Assembly (NCBI GenBank): GCA_024642705.1
Contig: JAHEAQ010000051.1
Location: forward strand, 1-38,310
Length of the DNA stretch: 38,310 bases
Direction: 5' to 3'
Source of the DNA: Bacteroidota bacterium
GTDB lineage: Bacteria > Bacteroidota > Bacteroidia > Chitinophagales > Saprospiraceae
The translations under genes were made by a program, and so were the position numbers. The notes under the pieces were generated by a model, which ran no database searches, was not told the origin of the DNA, and saw only the letters and a program-made list of their open reading frames with translations. This document shows, piece after piece, positions 1 through 9,124 of the stretch. Within the stretch, counting starts at the first letter, position 1; each line of letters starts with the position of its first letter.

Positions 1-115
1 TCATTGGCTAAATTTATTTTTAAGTCTCTGCATTCAAGTATGCATATCAAATAAATTAAAATTCACCCTGAATTTTAACTTTTGAAGCTTGAAACATAGA
101 CTTGAGACCAATTAA

Positions 116-1684
116 TTACTTCATCTCAGAAGAAGGAATCAACTGAGCACTTAAATCTGGATCTCCCATATCTTTATCCAATGGGAACATTGGTCTTATA
201 ATTCTCTTATGGTTCAATCTTTCCAGATCTTGGTCCACACCTCCTGGTGTCTGTGCCATTATCCATCCCGCTCTCATATCATACAATTCAGGCACCAAAT
301 ATCCAATTTTGACCACAACTATATCAGATTCTCTAGGATTAAGACCCAAATTTGTAAAATCCGATTCTTTGTGATATGGTTTTCGCTTTTTCGTTACAAT
401 AACATGAACACTTCCAACTTTTACTACAACTTCCGTTTCTGCATTGATGTCACCGTGTTCAATTGCTTCAATTGTTCCTACCAACTTGATTGGAGGTGAA
501 AAGCGAAAATCTACTGCTGCTCCTGCAAGCGCATCTATCTTTGCACCCACACCTAATTCAATTGCTTTTTCTACAAATTCAGGCCCAGGAATTGAGGCAT
601 AAATCAACGAAGGTCCTTTTGAAGATTTAAATTCTGACCGTTTTAATATTTCATTCAGCGTCCAAGTAACATCTCCAGCTCCTCCTGCTGTTGGATTGTC
701 GCCCATATCGCTGATAATAAATGGATGTGTTTTGCTTTGAAGAGCTAAATCCAAACTTTCTTTAAGCGTTGCGGTAGGAGCAACAAATTCAAATTCAGAC
801 CTCACATCCCAAAAACTCTTAGCCAAGCTTTCAGCACCGGCGATTACTTTTTCTTTATCATCACCTGTAACCATTACAACGGCATGGTTCCGTGGTTCAT
901 CAGCCCAAGCATATCCTATCCATATTGCTGCATCTATTATACCCTCTTGATCTGCAATTGGACCAACCTTAGCATATAGACTCTTTCCTGGTTCAATCCT
1001 TGTACTTGTTTTTTCCCCAGGTAATAAAATTGGCACTGGAATCCATGCTTTATACAACGGTTTTCCTTTTCCACTTTCGATTCTTTCCAACAAATTATCA
1101 ACTGCTCTCTTTTTGGATTCTATAGCATCTTCATGTGGCGCCATCCTGTAACAGGTAATCAAGTCGCTATTCTGTGCCAATCTTTTAGATACATTTCCGT
1201 GCAAATCCATCGAAGTGGAAATAATGGTTTTTTCTCCTACAACTTCTCTGACTTTGATGATAAAATCTCCCTCAGGGTCATCTAACCCTTCCACGCTCAT
1301 TGCTCCATGAATGTCAAAAAAAAGTCCGTCATACGGCAAACTATCCTTTAGCATTTTCAAAGTTTTATTTACCAAAGATTCGTATGCTTCAGCTGTAACA
1401 ATTCCCCCAGGTAAAGCATGAGCTCTCAATGTAGGAACCCAGTTGGCTCTTTTCCTATCTAAGGAATCTTGAGATAAAAAAGGGTAAAAAGAGAAAACAT
1501 CCTCTTTTTCTTTTGCATGAAAAGCTTCCTCTTCAGTAACGGCAGGAGAAAAAGTACTGGACTCAATCGCTAAACCAGCAATGGCAATTCTTGGAAGATC
1601 TTGATTACTGCTATTTTTTATTTCCGATTCTGAACAACCTCCAATCAAAAATAAAATAAGAATAACAAAATACAATTTGGACAT
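116..1684 (-). CDS. M81 family (MlrC-like) metallopeptidase, lipoprotein
   Basis: Predicted zinc metallohydrolase of the MlrC/M81 family, named after microcystinase C; most members have unknown natural substrates. The N-terminus is a lipoprotein signal peptide with lipobox LIGGC (Cys17), so the enzyme is probably membrane-anchored outside the cytoplasm. Visible family motifs are IESSTFSP (residues 40-47; family usually HETNTFSP), DIHGAMS (124-130), DLHGN (160-164) and the PHEDA block (183-187); the histidines in the last three are the likely metal ligands. The 522-residue length fits the two-domain family plus leader. It lies 75 bases downstream of the DUF5916 gene on the same strand and may share its transcript. 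The family call is firm; the substrate is unknown and the adjacent barrel gene does not settle it. Confidence 0.85.
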   Translation of the reverse strand: MSKLYFVILILFLIGGCSESEIKNSSNQDLPRIAIAGLAIESSTFSPAVTEEEAFHAKEKEDVFSFYPFLSQDSLDRKRANWVPTLRAHALPGGIVTAEAYESLVNKTLKMLKDSLPYDGLFFDIHGAMSVEGLDDPEGDFIIKVREVVGEKTIISTSMDLHGNVSKRLAQNSDLITCYRMAPHEDAIESKKRAVDNLLERIESGKGKPLYKAWIPVPILLPGEKTSTRIEPGKSLYAKVGPIADQEGIIDAAIWIGYAWADEPRNHAVVMVTGDDKEKVIAGAESLAKSFWDVRSEFEFVAPTATLKESLDLALQSKTHPFIISDMGDNPTAGGAGDVTWTLNEILKRSEFKSSKGPSLIYASIPGPEFVEKAIELGVGAKIDALAGAAVDFRFSPPIKLVGTIEAIEHGDINAETEVVVKVGSVHVIVTKKRKPYHKESDFTNLGLNPRESDIVVVKIGYLVPELYDMRAGWIMAQTPGGVDQDLERLNHKRIIRPMFPLDKDMGDPDLSAQLIPSSEMK

Positions 1685-1759
1685 GGGCTTTCTATTTAGT
1701 AGTTGAATAATGTTAAAAAATGAAATGATAAGGACTCCAATATAGGTCTAATGAATTAA

Positions 1760-3928
1760 TTATACTCTAAAATTGTACCTGACTTTAAGTAATAATTTTT
1801 GATTTTCAACTTGCCAACGATCTGTAATATCGTTGAAAGTATTATGATTGAAAACGAAAAAAATATCTCCAAAAGGAGAAAAAATCCAATGAACTCTAGC
1901 ATTAATTCCAAGCGTTCGGCTATCGGTATCATATTGCAAATAAGAATTCAGCTGAAGATCTGAATTAATGTTAAGTCTTATTCTAAGTCCTGCCAAAGTT
2001 TGCGTAAAATCCCCCCAAGGCAAATGCCCAACATTTCTGACACCGCTAAATTCAAAAGTTAACAAAGAGGATGGATTCCAATTCAATTCAAGTTCATATT
2101 CATCCAACCAACCATTATAAAAAGATCCAAACCACCATGAAGCTTGACCATTCAACCTCCTTTTTGCAGCATATTGAGCTTCTATTCGGTATCTTATAAA
2201 ATGATATTCATCTTGAGGGATAACAATTCCATCAACTATTTCAAATGATTCAAAGATGTTCTCTCCAGTTGGATTAATATTGGCTTCTATTCGGTCTCCA
2301 CTTTCCAACCTCCAATTTATCGGGGCAGTAAAAACATTGTAAGATTGCCATGGGCCCGATATGCTTTTAATGTATGAAGCAAAAACCTCATGAAACATTT
2401 GACGAATCCATGGCAAATCAGGTCTTGGAGCGTAGGTTCCACCAAATCTATAGTATTCAATTCCTCTTCTAGGCACAAAGCCCAAAGATGGGTCAAAATC
2501 CTTTCCAATCCGAGAATAAGTTAAAGCAAGATCCCATTTATCATTTGGATAATCCAATTTAAAACCCAAAGCAGATTTATCGGATAATAAATCTTCTCGA
2601 TTGGTATAAAGCCCCCAAATGCCAGCAATAAAATTCTTATCCCCATTAAATCTTGTAGTTTGATAAGCAAAATCAGCTCCTGACATAAAGCTCCCATCTC
2701 TATTCAATGGATCACCCACCGTGCCTATAAAACCAAATGAACTTTCCTTTAATATATTTTGCCTAACTCTAAACACACCCATATTTGAAGGTCCAATATT
2801 TTCTCCCTTAGCTTGAAAGGATCTTGTCCTCATTCCTAAGCCCCCAAAAGCCGTTTTACCTACTCTTCCATTAACTTTTGCTCCTGCCCATACTGGTACT
2901 TCGTTCCCTTCATAAAGTCCAATTCGGCGACTAAAAAAGGGAAGTACTGTCCTGTTTCCTGTCCCAAATCCAAATTCAAATATGTCAGAACCTTCCAAGA
3001 AGAATGACCTTTTCTCTGGAAAAAATAGCGGGAATCTTGTAAGATTAGTTTGACGAGTATCAACTTCAGTTTCGGCAAAATCAGTATTTACGGTGAGTGT
3101 TGCGATTGCATTTGGTCCAAGTCTTTGACTTGCATCAAGGCTAGGTTCAAATCCAATTTCGACTTTTTCATTAATTGCTGATTTGCTTAATTTTCCAACC
3201 AATGATGGTCGAAAATTGAGCCCTAAACCATAATTAAATTCAGGTAAATTGGTTAAAAGTCCTGCACGACTTGTTTGTATGAACCATTGATCCCGTTGAA
3301 CATTGGTCCATCTTATTGTTTCCTGGTTACGTTGAATTCTTCTTTCAACATTGAATCCCCAAGTTTTTAGATTTTTTTTAAAATAAATGCTCTGTATTGG
3401 AATTTTGATTTCAACGGTCCATCCAACATCATTAACAGCTGATGATGCTTCCCAAATGGCATCCCAATCATCATTTTCTGACTCTCCTCTATTTGAAACC
3501 AACGCATCATATCTCGCTCCATTTGCATTAACAGCAAAAATATATCCTGATTGTCCGTCCAAAAATGGATCTAAAACAATCTTTATATGATCTTCATTTT
3601 TTAAGTCTGTATCTCTTAATTTTGAAAATCTGACGATCTCTTCAGGATTTGAATCTTTGCATTCTATTCCAATTATTAAGAATCTTTCATTTGCTAAAAC
3701 CTTTACTATGGTGCCAAATGATGGTTTGCCTTTTTCAATTGGCTCGGTAGTTAAGAATTGATCTATGAAAGGAGCAGTGGTCCAATCACTTTCAACTAAT
3801 TGTCCATCAATTTTCAAATTTTCAGTTATTGAACCTACCTCTAAACTTGCACGTTCTTCATTTTGAGCGTTTATAAAACCGCTCAAGCAAAACAAATGTA
3901 TGGATGTAATAAAAGCAAATCGATTCAT
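1760..3928 (-). CDS. DUF5916 outer-membrane protein with CBM9-like N-terminal domain
   Basis: A secreted 722-residue protein with a type I signal peptide (cleavage near NAQ, residues 20-22). Residues about 28-210 resemble the carbohydrate-binding family 9-like beta sandwich (IDGQLVESDW at the start, then YIFAVNANGARYDAL and WTVEIKIP segments). The rest has the DUF5916 signature (TRFPLFFPEKRSFFLEG around residue 300) and runs of alternating hydrophobic/aromatic residues ending in RYNF-RV, typical of an outer-membrane beta barrel with a terminal aromatic strand. DUF5916 proteins are common in Bacteroidota and have no established function; sugar or peptide handling at the surface is plausible. 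It is followed 75 bases later by the MlrC-like gene. The 170 bases upstream hold only a short hairpin (CCCG-AACG-CGGG, 3983-3994). Confidence 0.85.
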   Translation of the reverse strand: MNRFAFITSIHLFCLSGFINAQNEERASLEVGSITENLKIDGQLVESDWTTAPFIDQFLTTEPIEKGKPSFGTIVKVLANERFLIIGIECKDSNPEEIVRFSKLRDTDLKNEDHIKIVLDPFLDGQSGYIFAVNANGARYDALVSNRGESENDDWDAIWEASSAVNDVGWTVEIKIPIQSIYFKKNLKTWGFNVERRIQRNQETIRWTNVQRDQWFIQTSRAGLLTNLPEFNYGLGLNFRPSLVGKLSKSAINEKVEIGFEPSLDASQRLGPNAIATLTVNTDFAETEVDTRQTNLTRFPLFFPEKRSFFLEGSDIFEFGFGTGNRTVLPFFSRRIGLYEGNEVPVWAGAKVNGRVGKTAFGGLGMRTRSFQAKGENIGPSNMGVFRVRQNILKESSFGFIGTVGDPLNRDGSFMSGADFAYQTTRFNGDKNFIAGIWGLYTNREDLLSDKSALGFKLDYPNDKWDLALTYSRIGKDFDPSLGFVPRRGIEYYRFGGTYAPRPDLPWIRQMFHEVFASYIKSISGPWQSYNVFTAPINWRLESGDRIEANINPTGENIFESFEIVDGIVIPQDEYHFIRYRIEAQYAAKRRLNGQASWWFGSFYNGWLDEYELELNWNPSSLLTFEFSGVRNVGHLPWGDFTQTLAGLRIRLNINSDLQLNSYLQYDTDSRTLGINARVHWIFSPFGDIFFVFNHNTFNDITDRWQVENQKLLLKVRYNFRV

Positions 3929-4098
3929 AAAGTCCTAAATAAATCAATAAAGATAGGAAGATAATATTCTTAATCTTTCAATCCCGAACGCGGGTTAATT
4001 TATTTTAAACTTAATTAAAGAATCAAAAAAATTACACACTCAATTAAGCTTACTGAAAATTTATTGAAGTCTAATTGTTATAAGAAACTTGTGAAATT

Positions 4099-5067
4099 CT
4101 AAAGCAATCCTTTGATAATGTCTTCCTCAGTAATTCCTTCAGCTTCTGCCTTATAATTTCTTACAATTCTATGCCTTAATACATAGTTTGCAATGGCTTG
4201 TATATCAGAAATATCAGGGGAATATTTTCCGTTTATTGCCGCATGGCACTTTGCCCCTAAAACTAAATATTGAGATGCCCTTGGTCCTGCACCCCAAGAA
4301 ATGTAATTGTTAACCTGATCAGTTGAGCGTGCTGTGTTAGGCCTTGTTTTACTTACCAAAGAAACTGCATACTCCAAAACATTATCAGTGATTGGAATTT
4401 TTCTTATCAATTCTTGAAAAAATAAAATCTCTTCAGATGTCACAATATGATTCAATTCAACTTTAGTGGCCGAAGTCGTCCTTTTCACAACTTGCAATTC
4501 TTCCTCATAACTTGGATAATCCAAAGGTATATTGAACATAAATCTATCCAATTGTGCCTCTGGCAATGGATAGGTGCCTTCTTGCTCTATTGGGTTCTGT
4601 GTTGCCAAAACAAAAAATGGTTTTGGTAATAAATGTTTGATGCCGCTAATTGTTACATGTCTTTCCTGCATGGCTTCAAGCAAGGCAGCTTGAGTTTTTG
4701 GAGGTGTTCTATTGATCTCATCAGCCAAAACGATATTTGCAAATAAAGGCCCTTTATTGAATTTGAAATGTCTGGAATCATCAAGGATTTCTGAACCAGT
4801 AATATCTGAAGGCATTAGATCTGGTGTAAATTGAATTCGTTTGAAATCCAACTCCAAAACTTCTGCTATGGTGCTTACTAATAAAGTCTTTGCCAATCCA
4901 GGTACACCAACCAATAAACTATGTCCATTGCTAAACAAGGATATGATAACTGCACGAACCACTTCATTTTGGCCAACAATCACTTTTCCTATTTCTTTCG
5001 AAAGTTTCTGATAAGATTGAGCTAAATAATCTACTGCTTCTACTTCTGATTTAAATTCTAATGCCAT
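4099..5067 (-). CDS. MoxR family AAA+ ATPase
   Basis: Cytoplasmic AAA+ ATPase of the MoxR family (322 residues, typical length). It has Walker A GVPGLAKT (54-61), Walker B IVLADEIN (112-119), the sensor segment LATQNPIEQEGTYPLPEAQLDRF split around 154-176, and the C-terminal lid domain. MoxR proteins act as chaperones that remodel or activate partners, often vWA or DUF58 proteins encoded next to them. Here the neighbours are a DUF5916 barrel (170 bases downstream) and a dipeptidase (93 bases upstream), so no DUF58/vWA partner is adjacent, which is less usual. A TATTTTTG box at 5095-5102 could be its own -10-like element. The family is clear; the client is unknown. Confidence 0.93.
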   Translation of the reverse strand: MALEFKSEVEAVDYLAQSYQKLSKEIGKVIVGQNEVVRAVIISLFSNGHSLLVGVPGLAKTLLVSTIAEVLELDFKRIQFTPDLMPSDITGSEILDDSRHFKFNKGPLFANIVLADEINRTPPKTQAALLEAMQERHVTISGIKHLLPKPFFVLATQNPIEQEGTYPLPEAQLDRFMFNIPLDYPSYEEELQVVKRTTSATKVELNHIVTSEEILFFQELIRKIPITDNVLEYAVSLVSKTRPNTARSTDQVNNYISWGAGPRASQYLVLGAKCHAAINGKYSPDISDIQAIANYVLRHRIVRNYKAEAEGITEEDIIKGLL

Positions 5068-5094
5068 AATTCAACTTTCATTTCTTTAAAAGGA

Positions 5095-5102
5095 CAAAAA
5101 TA
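5095..5102 (-). promoter_or_regulatory. Candidate -7 box (TATTTTTG) upstream of the MoxR gene
   Basis: The minus strand reads TATTTTTG, an exact match to the Bacteroidota -7 consensus TAnnTTTG, ending 27 bases before the MoxR ATG. No TTTG lies at the expected -33 distance (the nearest is 31 bases further upstream). In DNA this AT-rich such matches occur by chance, so it is only a candidate. Confidence 0.25.
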
Positions 5103-5160
5103 TAAAAACACTGCTTTCTAACGTGTATTGTTTCAAAATTGTTTTGCAATATAAGTCCCA

Positions 5161-5826
5161 TTATGGACAATCCCACTCCCAATCGGCAATTTCGTAATTT
5201 CCATCGACGAATGAAAAATGCCACCATTCCGTTCTAATGCCTTTAAATCCGTACTTAACCATCAAATTATTTAACAATTTTCTATTTCTAAGAACCTCCT
5301 TAGAATGATTATAATTATCTGTATGGGCTTCTATTCCAAAATAATCGTAAGGCGTTCCCATGTCTAAATAATTACCTTTTTCATCCATGATGCTCAAATC
5401 AATAGCCACTCCTCGATTATGCATAGATCCTTTTTCAGGTGGAGTCACATAATTTGGATTTGGCACTTTGTCCCATAATTTTTGTTGAATTGGTGCGGGC
5501 CGATAGCAATCAAATAATACAAGTTTATAATTGAATTGAGCCAATGATTGTGCAACTTTTTGCAAAGCCAAACCTGCAGATTTTCTTAAGTAACATTTTC
5601 CACAATCGTACATTGCTTCCTTCACAAAATTATCAGTAGTAGCATACTTGATGTCAAGGTGCTGAGTTCGATTTTCCGGAAATTCTACCCATCCTTCAAT
5701 TTCCTCTGCTAAATCAGTGGTTTCAATTTTTTCAGTAATTATTTGTTTGTCAGTATTACTTGCATCATTTACAGCATTGCAGGAAATGAAGAACAGAAAA
5801 AATGCTATAACAATTATTCTATCCAT
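5161..5826 (-). CDS. ddpX: D-alanyl-D-alanine dipeptidase, VanX/DdpX type (M15D) lipoprotein
   Basis: Zinc dipeptidase that cleaves D-Ala-D-Ala (and possibly related D,L dipeptides) outside the cytoplasm. A lipoprotein leader with lipobox FISC (Cys16) is followed by the M15D core. The arginine of CYRP (Arg109), the SMHNRGVAID zinc motif (His136, Asp143) and EWWHF (catalytic Glu200, zinc ligand His203) are all present. At 221 residues it matches VanX plus a leader. The ATG overlaps the end of ligA by eight bases (ATGGATAG), so the two are probably translated from one message. There is no sign of vanH or vanA, so peptide recycling or nutrient use is more likely than glycopeptide resistance. Confidence 0.88.
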   Translation of the reverse strand: MDRIIVIAFFLFFISCNAVNDASNTDKQIITEKIETTDLAEEIEGWVEFPENRTQHLDIKYATTDNFVKEAMYDCGKCYLRKSAGLALQKVAQSLAQFNYKLVLFDCYRPAPIQQKLWDKVPNPNYVTPPEKGSMHNRGVAIDLSIMDEKGNYLDMGTPYDYFGIEAHTDNYNHSKEVLRNRKLLNNLMVKYGFKGIRTEWWHFSFVDGNYEIADWEWDCP

Positions 5827-7927
5827 TGATGATATTTAAAAATTCTTGTTCCGTAAGAATTTGGACTGTCCCAATTTCTTCTGCCTTTTTTAATTTAGAA
5901 CCCGCTTTTTCGCCAACCACTAAAATATCCAAATTTGAACTTACTGCGCTTATGTTTTTTGCCCCTGCTTCTTCAGCCATCAATTGAGCTTCTTTTCGAT
6001 TCATTTGATATAAAGTGCCGGTAAACAAAATCGTTTTATCCTTCAAAGGAGCGTCATCTTTAATTTGTTTTGGTTTGTCAACCTCCAATTGGTGTAAATT
6101 AACACCATAAGATTCCATTCTTTCTAATAATTTTATGTTGGCTTCATTTCTAAAGTAAGCAGAAACATTATCGGCAACAACGGGACCGATATCTTTTATG
6201 TTGGTAAAATCTTCGATTTTCCATGTTTTCAATTCCAAAACATGTTCAATTTTTTCTGCTATAACTTTTGATGCTTTTTTTCCCAGATGATGGATTGCTA
6301 GACTATTTAACAATCTATGAATAGGGTTGGATTTAGCTATATCTATTGCAGATTTCAAATTGTCAGCCGATTTTTGTCCAAAACCTTCCAATTGAGAAAT
6401 AGCATCATAATCTAAATTATAAATATCAGAAATGTCTTTTAACCAGCCTAATTCATGGAATCTTTCAATATATGATTTTCCAAAACCGTCTATATTCATC
6501 GCATCTTTGGATATATGGTGCACCATTCGTTGAATGACTTGTGCTTCACATAAAAAATTAGTGCATCTCCAAACTGCCTCATTTTCAATCCTTGTTAATA
6601 CTTGTTCGCAAACTGGGCAATGCTTAGGATATTCAATAATTTGCTCCGTTCCATCCCTTAGTTCAGGAAATGACTTCACTATATATGGAATGACATCACC
6701 AGCCCTTTCAACTAACACCGAGTCGCCAATTCTGATGTCTTTTGACTTAATAAAATCTTCATTGTGCAATGAAATGGATGAAACTGTCACGCCTGCCAAT
6801 TGAACTGGAGTTATTTTTGCAACTGGTGTCACTGCTCCAATTTTTCCCACTTGATATTCAACTTTTTCTAATTTAGAAGTGGCTTGTTTTGCTTTAAATT
6901 TATATGCTATTGCCCATCGTGGGTGGTGTTGTGTAAATCCACATTTTTCCTGGAGTTCGAATGAATTGACTTTGACCACCATTCCATCGATTTCGTAGGC
7001 ATAGGTATCCCTCTTTTCTTGCCATTCGGCACAAAAAGCAATGGCCTCATCAATTCCGGCACATAGTTTTCTTTCTTGTTGAGGGATCTTAAACCCAAGT
7101 TGAGTAAGGATATCCAAACTTTTCATATGTGTTCCTAGTTCAGGAATTATGTCTTTACCGTTGGCATCAACCGCATAACCAAATTGAAAAACAAAAGTTT
7201 CTATACCTCTTTCTCCGGTCTGATTTGCATCTTTCATTCTCAAACCGCCTGTTGCTGCATTTCTAGGATTAGCAAATAATGGTAATCCTTCCTCTTCTCT
7301 TTTGGCATTTACTTCATTAAATATGTCTTTTCTAATTAAAGATTCTCCTCTAAGTTCTGCTTTCTGAATTTGAAGCTTAGAAAATTCAGCCCTTAAAGGT
7401 AGTGATTTCATTGATTTTGCATTTGCAGTCATTTCTTCCCCTTCATTCCCATTTCCTCTTGTTGCAGCTCTGACCAATAAATCATTTTCATATATAAGTG
7501 CAATACTTCCTCCATCAAATTTCGGTTCCACCGAATACTCTATGGTCTCCGCTTCTTCGATATTACACAGTTTTCTTATTTGTCGATCAAAATCATTTAA
7601 ATCTTCAGCATTGTAAGAATTATCCAATGAAAGCATGGGAATAATATGCTGAACAGTAGGGAAATCGTTTTTCAGATCACTTGAAACTCTTTGAGTGGGA
7701 GAATCAGCACGAATTATGGAAGGTTGATCATACTCTAACTTTTCTAAAGCTTTGTATAAACTGTCATATTCAAAATCTGAAATTAAAGGATTGTTTTGAA
7801 TGGAATAACTCCATTCGTGAAAATGTAAAACTTTAATTAAAACATCCAGATCATCCTTCAAAATTTGCCTTGATAACAAAGACTTACTTAATTCAAAAAG
7901 TGATTTTATTTCTTTTTCTGTGTACAT
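5819..7927 (-). CDS. ligA: NAD-dependent DNA ligase LigA
   Basis: Essential replicative and repair ligase that seals nicks using NAD. The protein is 702 residues, slightly longer than the usual 670. In order: the Ia NAD-binding domain with an HFHEWSY segment near 35-41, the adenylation domain with catalytic Lys136 in EPKFDGG, the DGMVVK motif (314-319), the OB fold, a four-cysteine zinc finger (Cys437, 440, 455, 460), HhH repeats, and a C-terminal BRCT domain from about 624 (LFTGTL, then LVVGEKAGSKLKKAEEIG). All key residues are present, so it should be active. It starts 71 bases after the upstream esterase gene and overlaps the dipeptidase gene by eight bases. A TTTG-N21-TATTTTTG promoter candidate sits in that 71-base gap. 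Confidence 0.97.
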   Translation of the reverse strand: MYTEKEIKSLFELSKSLLSRQILKDDLDVLIKVLHFHEWSYSIQNNPLISDFEYDSLYKALEKLEYDQPSIIRADSPTQRVSSDLKNDFPTVQHIIPMLSLDNSYNAEDLNDFDRQIRKLCNIEEAETIEYSVEPKFDGGSIALIYENDLLVRAATRGNGNEGEEMTANAKSMKSLPLRAEFSKLQIQKAELRGESLIRKDIFNEVNAKREEEGLPLFANPRNAATGGLRMKDANQTGERGIETFVFQFGYAVDANGKDIIPELGTHMKSLDILTQLGFKIPQQERKLCAGIDEAIAFCAEWQEKRDTYAYEIDGMVVKVNSFELQEKCGFTQHHPRWAIAYKFKAKQATSKLEKVEYQVGKIGAVTPVAKITPVQLAGVTVSSISLHNEDFIKSKDIRIGDSVLVERAGDVIPYIVKSFPELRDGTEQIIEYPKHCPVCEQVLTRIENEAVWRCTNFLCEAQVIQRMVHHISKDAMNIDGFGKSYIERFHELGWLKDISDIYNLDYDAISQLEGFGQKSADNLKSAIDIAKSNPIHRLLNSLAIHHLGKKASKVIAEKIEHVLELKTWKIEDFTNIKDIGPVVADNVSAYFRNEANIKLLERMESYGVNLHQLEVDKPKQIKDDAPLKDKTILFTGTLYQMNRKEAQLMAEEAGAKNISAVSSNLDILVVGEKAGSKLKKAEEIGTVQILTEQEFLNIING

Positions 7928-7955
7928 ATTTAGTCCGAATTAAACTGAAAAATTA

Positions 7956-7988
7956 CAAAAATAACAGTTGGAACGGTGAAGATGCAAA
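7956..7988 (-). promoter_or_regulatory. Candidate Bacteroidota-type promoter of ligA
   Basis: On the minus strand TTTG (7985-7988) and TATTTTTG (7956-7963) are separated by 21 bases, matching the -33 TTTG and -7 TAnnTTTG pattern. The -7 box ends 28 bases before the ligA ATG. This is the best two-box match I found in the window, but it is unverified. Confidence 0.35.
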
Positions 7989-7998
7989 ATGGCATTAT

Positions 7999-9093
7999 TT
8001 ATTTCAAAAGTGCAGCATAAAAGGGAATTAATTGATCTGCCATTTTTTTATGATCATTGATATCAGGATGAAACCCACATCCATTAGGAGCCATAGTTTC
8101 AAATTCAAAAATTGAAATTTCACGATCTTTATTAAACTTTTGCTCCACCTCTTTCAAACAATTTAATAAAATTTCAGCTTTTTCCCCTGAAACCATTGGG
8201 CTTGTAAGCAAAGCAACTTTGGTATCGGGATAGGACTTGTAAATATCATCTACAAAATCAATATAATTTTTTAGATATTTAGCCCTATCGAATGGTAATC
8301 GAGGTTTTGTTCCATCTCCTTCAGAGAGATCATTGGTTCCAATGCAAATACTTACGATGTCTGGTTGATTTTGTTCCTTATAAACTTTTGTTGAATCAAT
8401 ATTAAGATAAAGATTACGATAGACTTGAGGCATGATTGGCTCCTCAATATTTTCATCATTCCAATTTCTATACATCCCAATTCCAGAAACCGAATTCAAA
8501 ATAAAATCAGTATTTAATGTTCGAGCCACAATTGCTCCATACGAAAAATAGGCATTATGTTGATCATACCATTCCCCTGTATCACACGGAATTTCTTCAG
8601 TATCGGCGCCCATTCCAGAAGTTATTGAGTTCCCTATAAATTCGATTCTAGGTCTGTCTAATTTTTGAAAAACTGATAAATTTTGGGCATCTATGCCGTG
8701 GAAGTTTATAGTTCCATTTGAAGCTTCCGTTGCTTTAAAAACAACAATTTTGTTATTCTTTTTTTGGGGCAATTGAAACGCAATCTTATTGAGTTTGTCT
8801 ACTTCAAGACGGTATCTTTTTAGATATTCTCCATTGATTTCAATTGAAACATAATTATGGGATCCAGTTCCACATGAAAGATAAATATTTACAAAATCTC
8901 CATTTACTAAAAAGTCGACGGAAGAAGCTGAATTTATTAGAGCAACCGTGCTGTCATTTAAAATTTCAGTTCTTCCTTTGTATTCAAATTCTGTCGAATT
9001 ACTTGAATAATAATTTAGCTTAACTACATTGTTCTGCTTGCAAGAGAAAAATATAGAAAAGGTTAGAATTATGGAAATCAAATGAAATTTCAT
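7999..9093 (-). CDS. SGNH/GDSL esterase with CE2-like domain layout, lipoprotein
   Basis: Predicted carbohydrate or acyl esterase, exported and lipid-anchored. I start it at the ATG at 9093, not at an upstream in-frame start near 9156 that would run into the acyltransferase gene, because this gives a clean lipoprotein leader with lipobox FFSC (Cys18). Residues about 30-145 look like the beta-sandwich domain that precedes SGNH folds in family 2 carbohydrate esterases. The SGNH domain follows, with block I FIGNSITSG (Ser156), block III GTND (Asn254) and block V CGFHPDINDH (His342). CE2 enzymes de-acetylate plant or microbial polysaccharides; this one's substrate is not shown by the sequence. 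It lies 31 bases after the PlsC-like gene. Length is 364 residues, typical for CE2. Confidence 0.82.
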   Translation of the reverse strand: MKFHLISIILTFSIFFSCKQNNVVKLNYYSSNSTEFEYKGRTEILNDSTVALINSASSVDFLVNGDFVNIYLSCGTGSHNYVSIEINGEYLKRYRLEVDKLNKIAFQLPQKKNNKIVVFKATEASNGTINFHGIDAQNLSVFQKLDRPRIEFIGNSITSGMGADTEEIPCDTGEWYDQHNAYFSYGAIVARTLNTDFILNSVSGIGMYRNWNDENIEEPIMPQVYRNLYLNIDSTKVYKEQNQPDIVSICIGTNDLSEGDGTKPRLPFDRAKYLKNYIDFVDDIYKSYPDTKVALLTSPMVSGEKAEILLNCLKEVEQKFNKDREISIFEFETMAPNGCGFHPDINDHKKMADQLIPFYAALLK

Positions 9094-9124
9094 ACAAAAG
9101 ATTGGACTTATTGAAATAAATGGA

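Noticed and set aside
3983-3994. CCCG-AACG-CGGG hairpin as a terminator of the MoxR gene
   Set aside because: The stem is only four base pairs and no T-tract follows.
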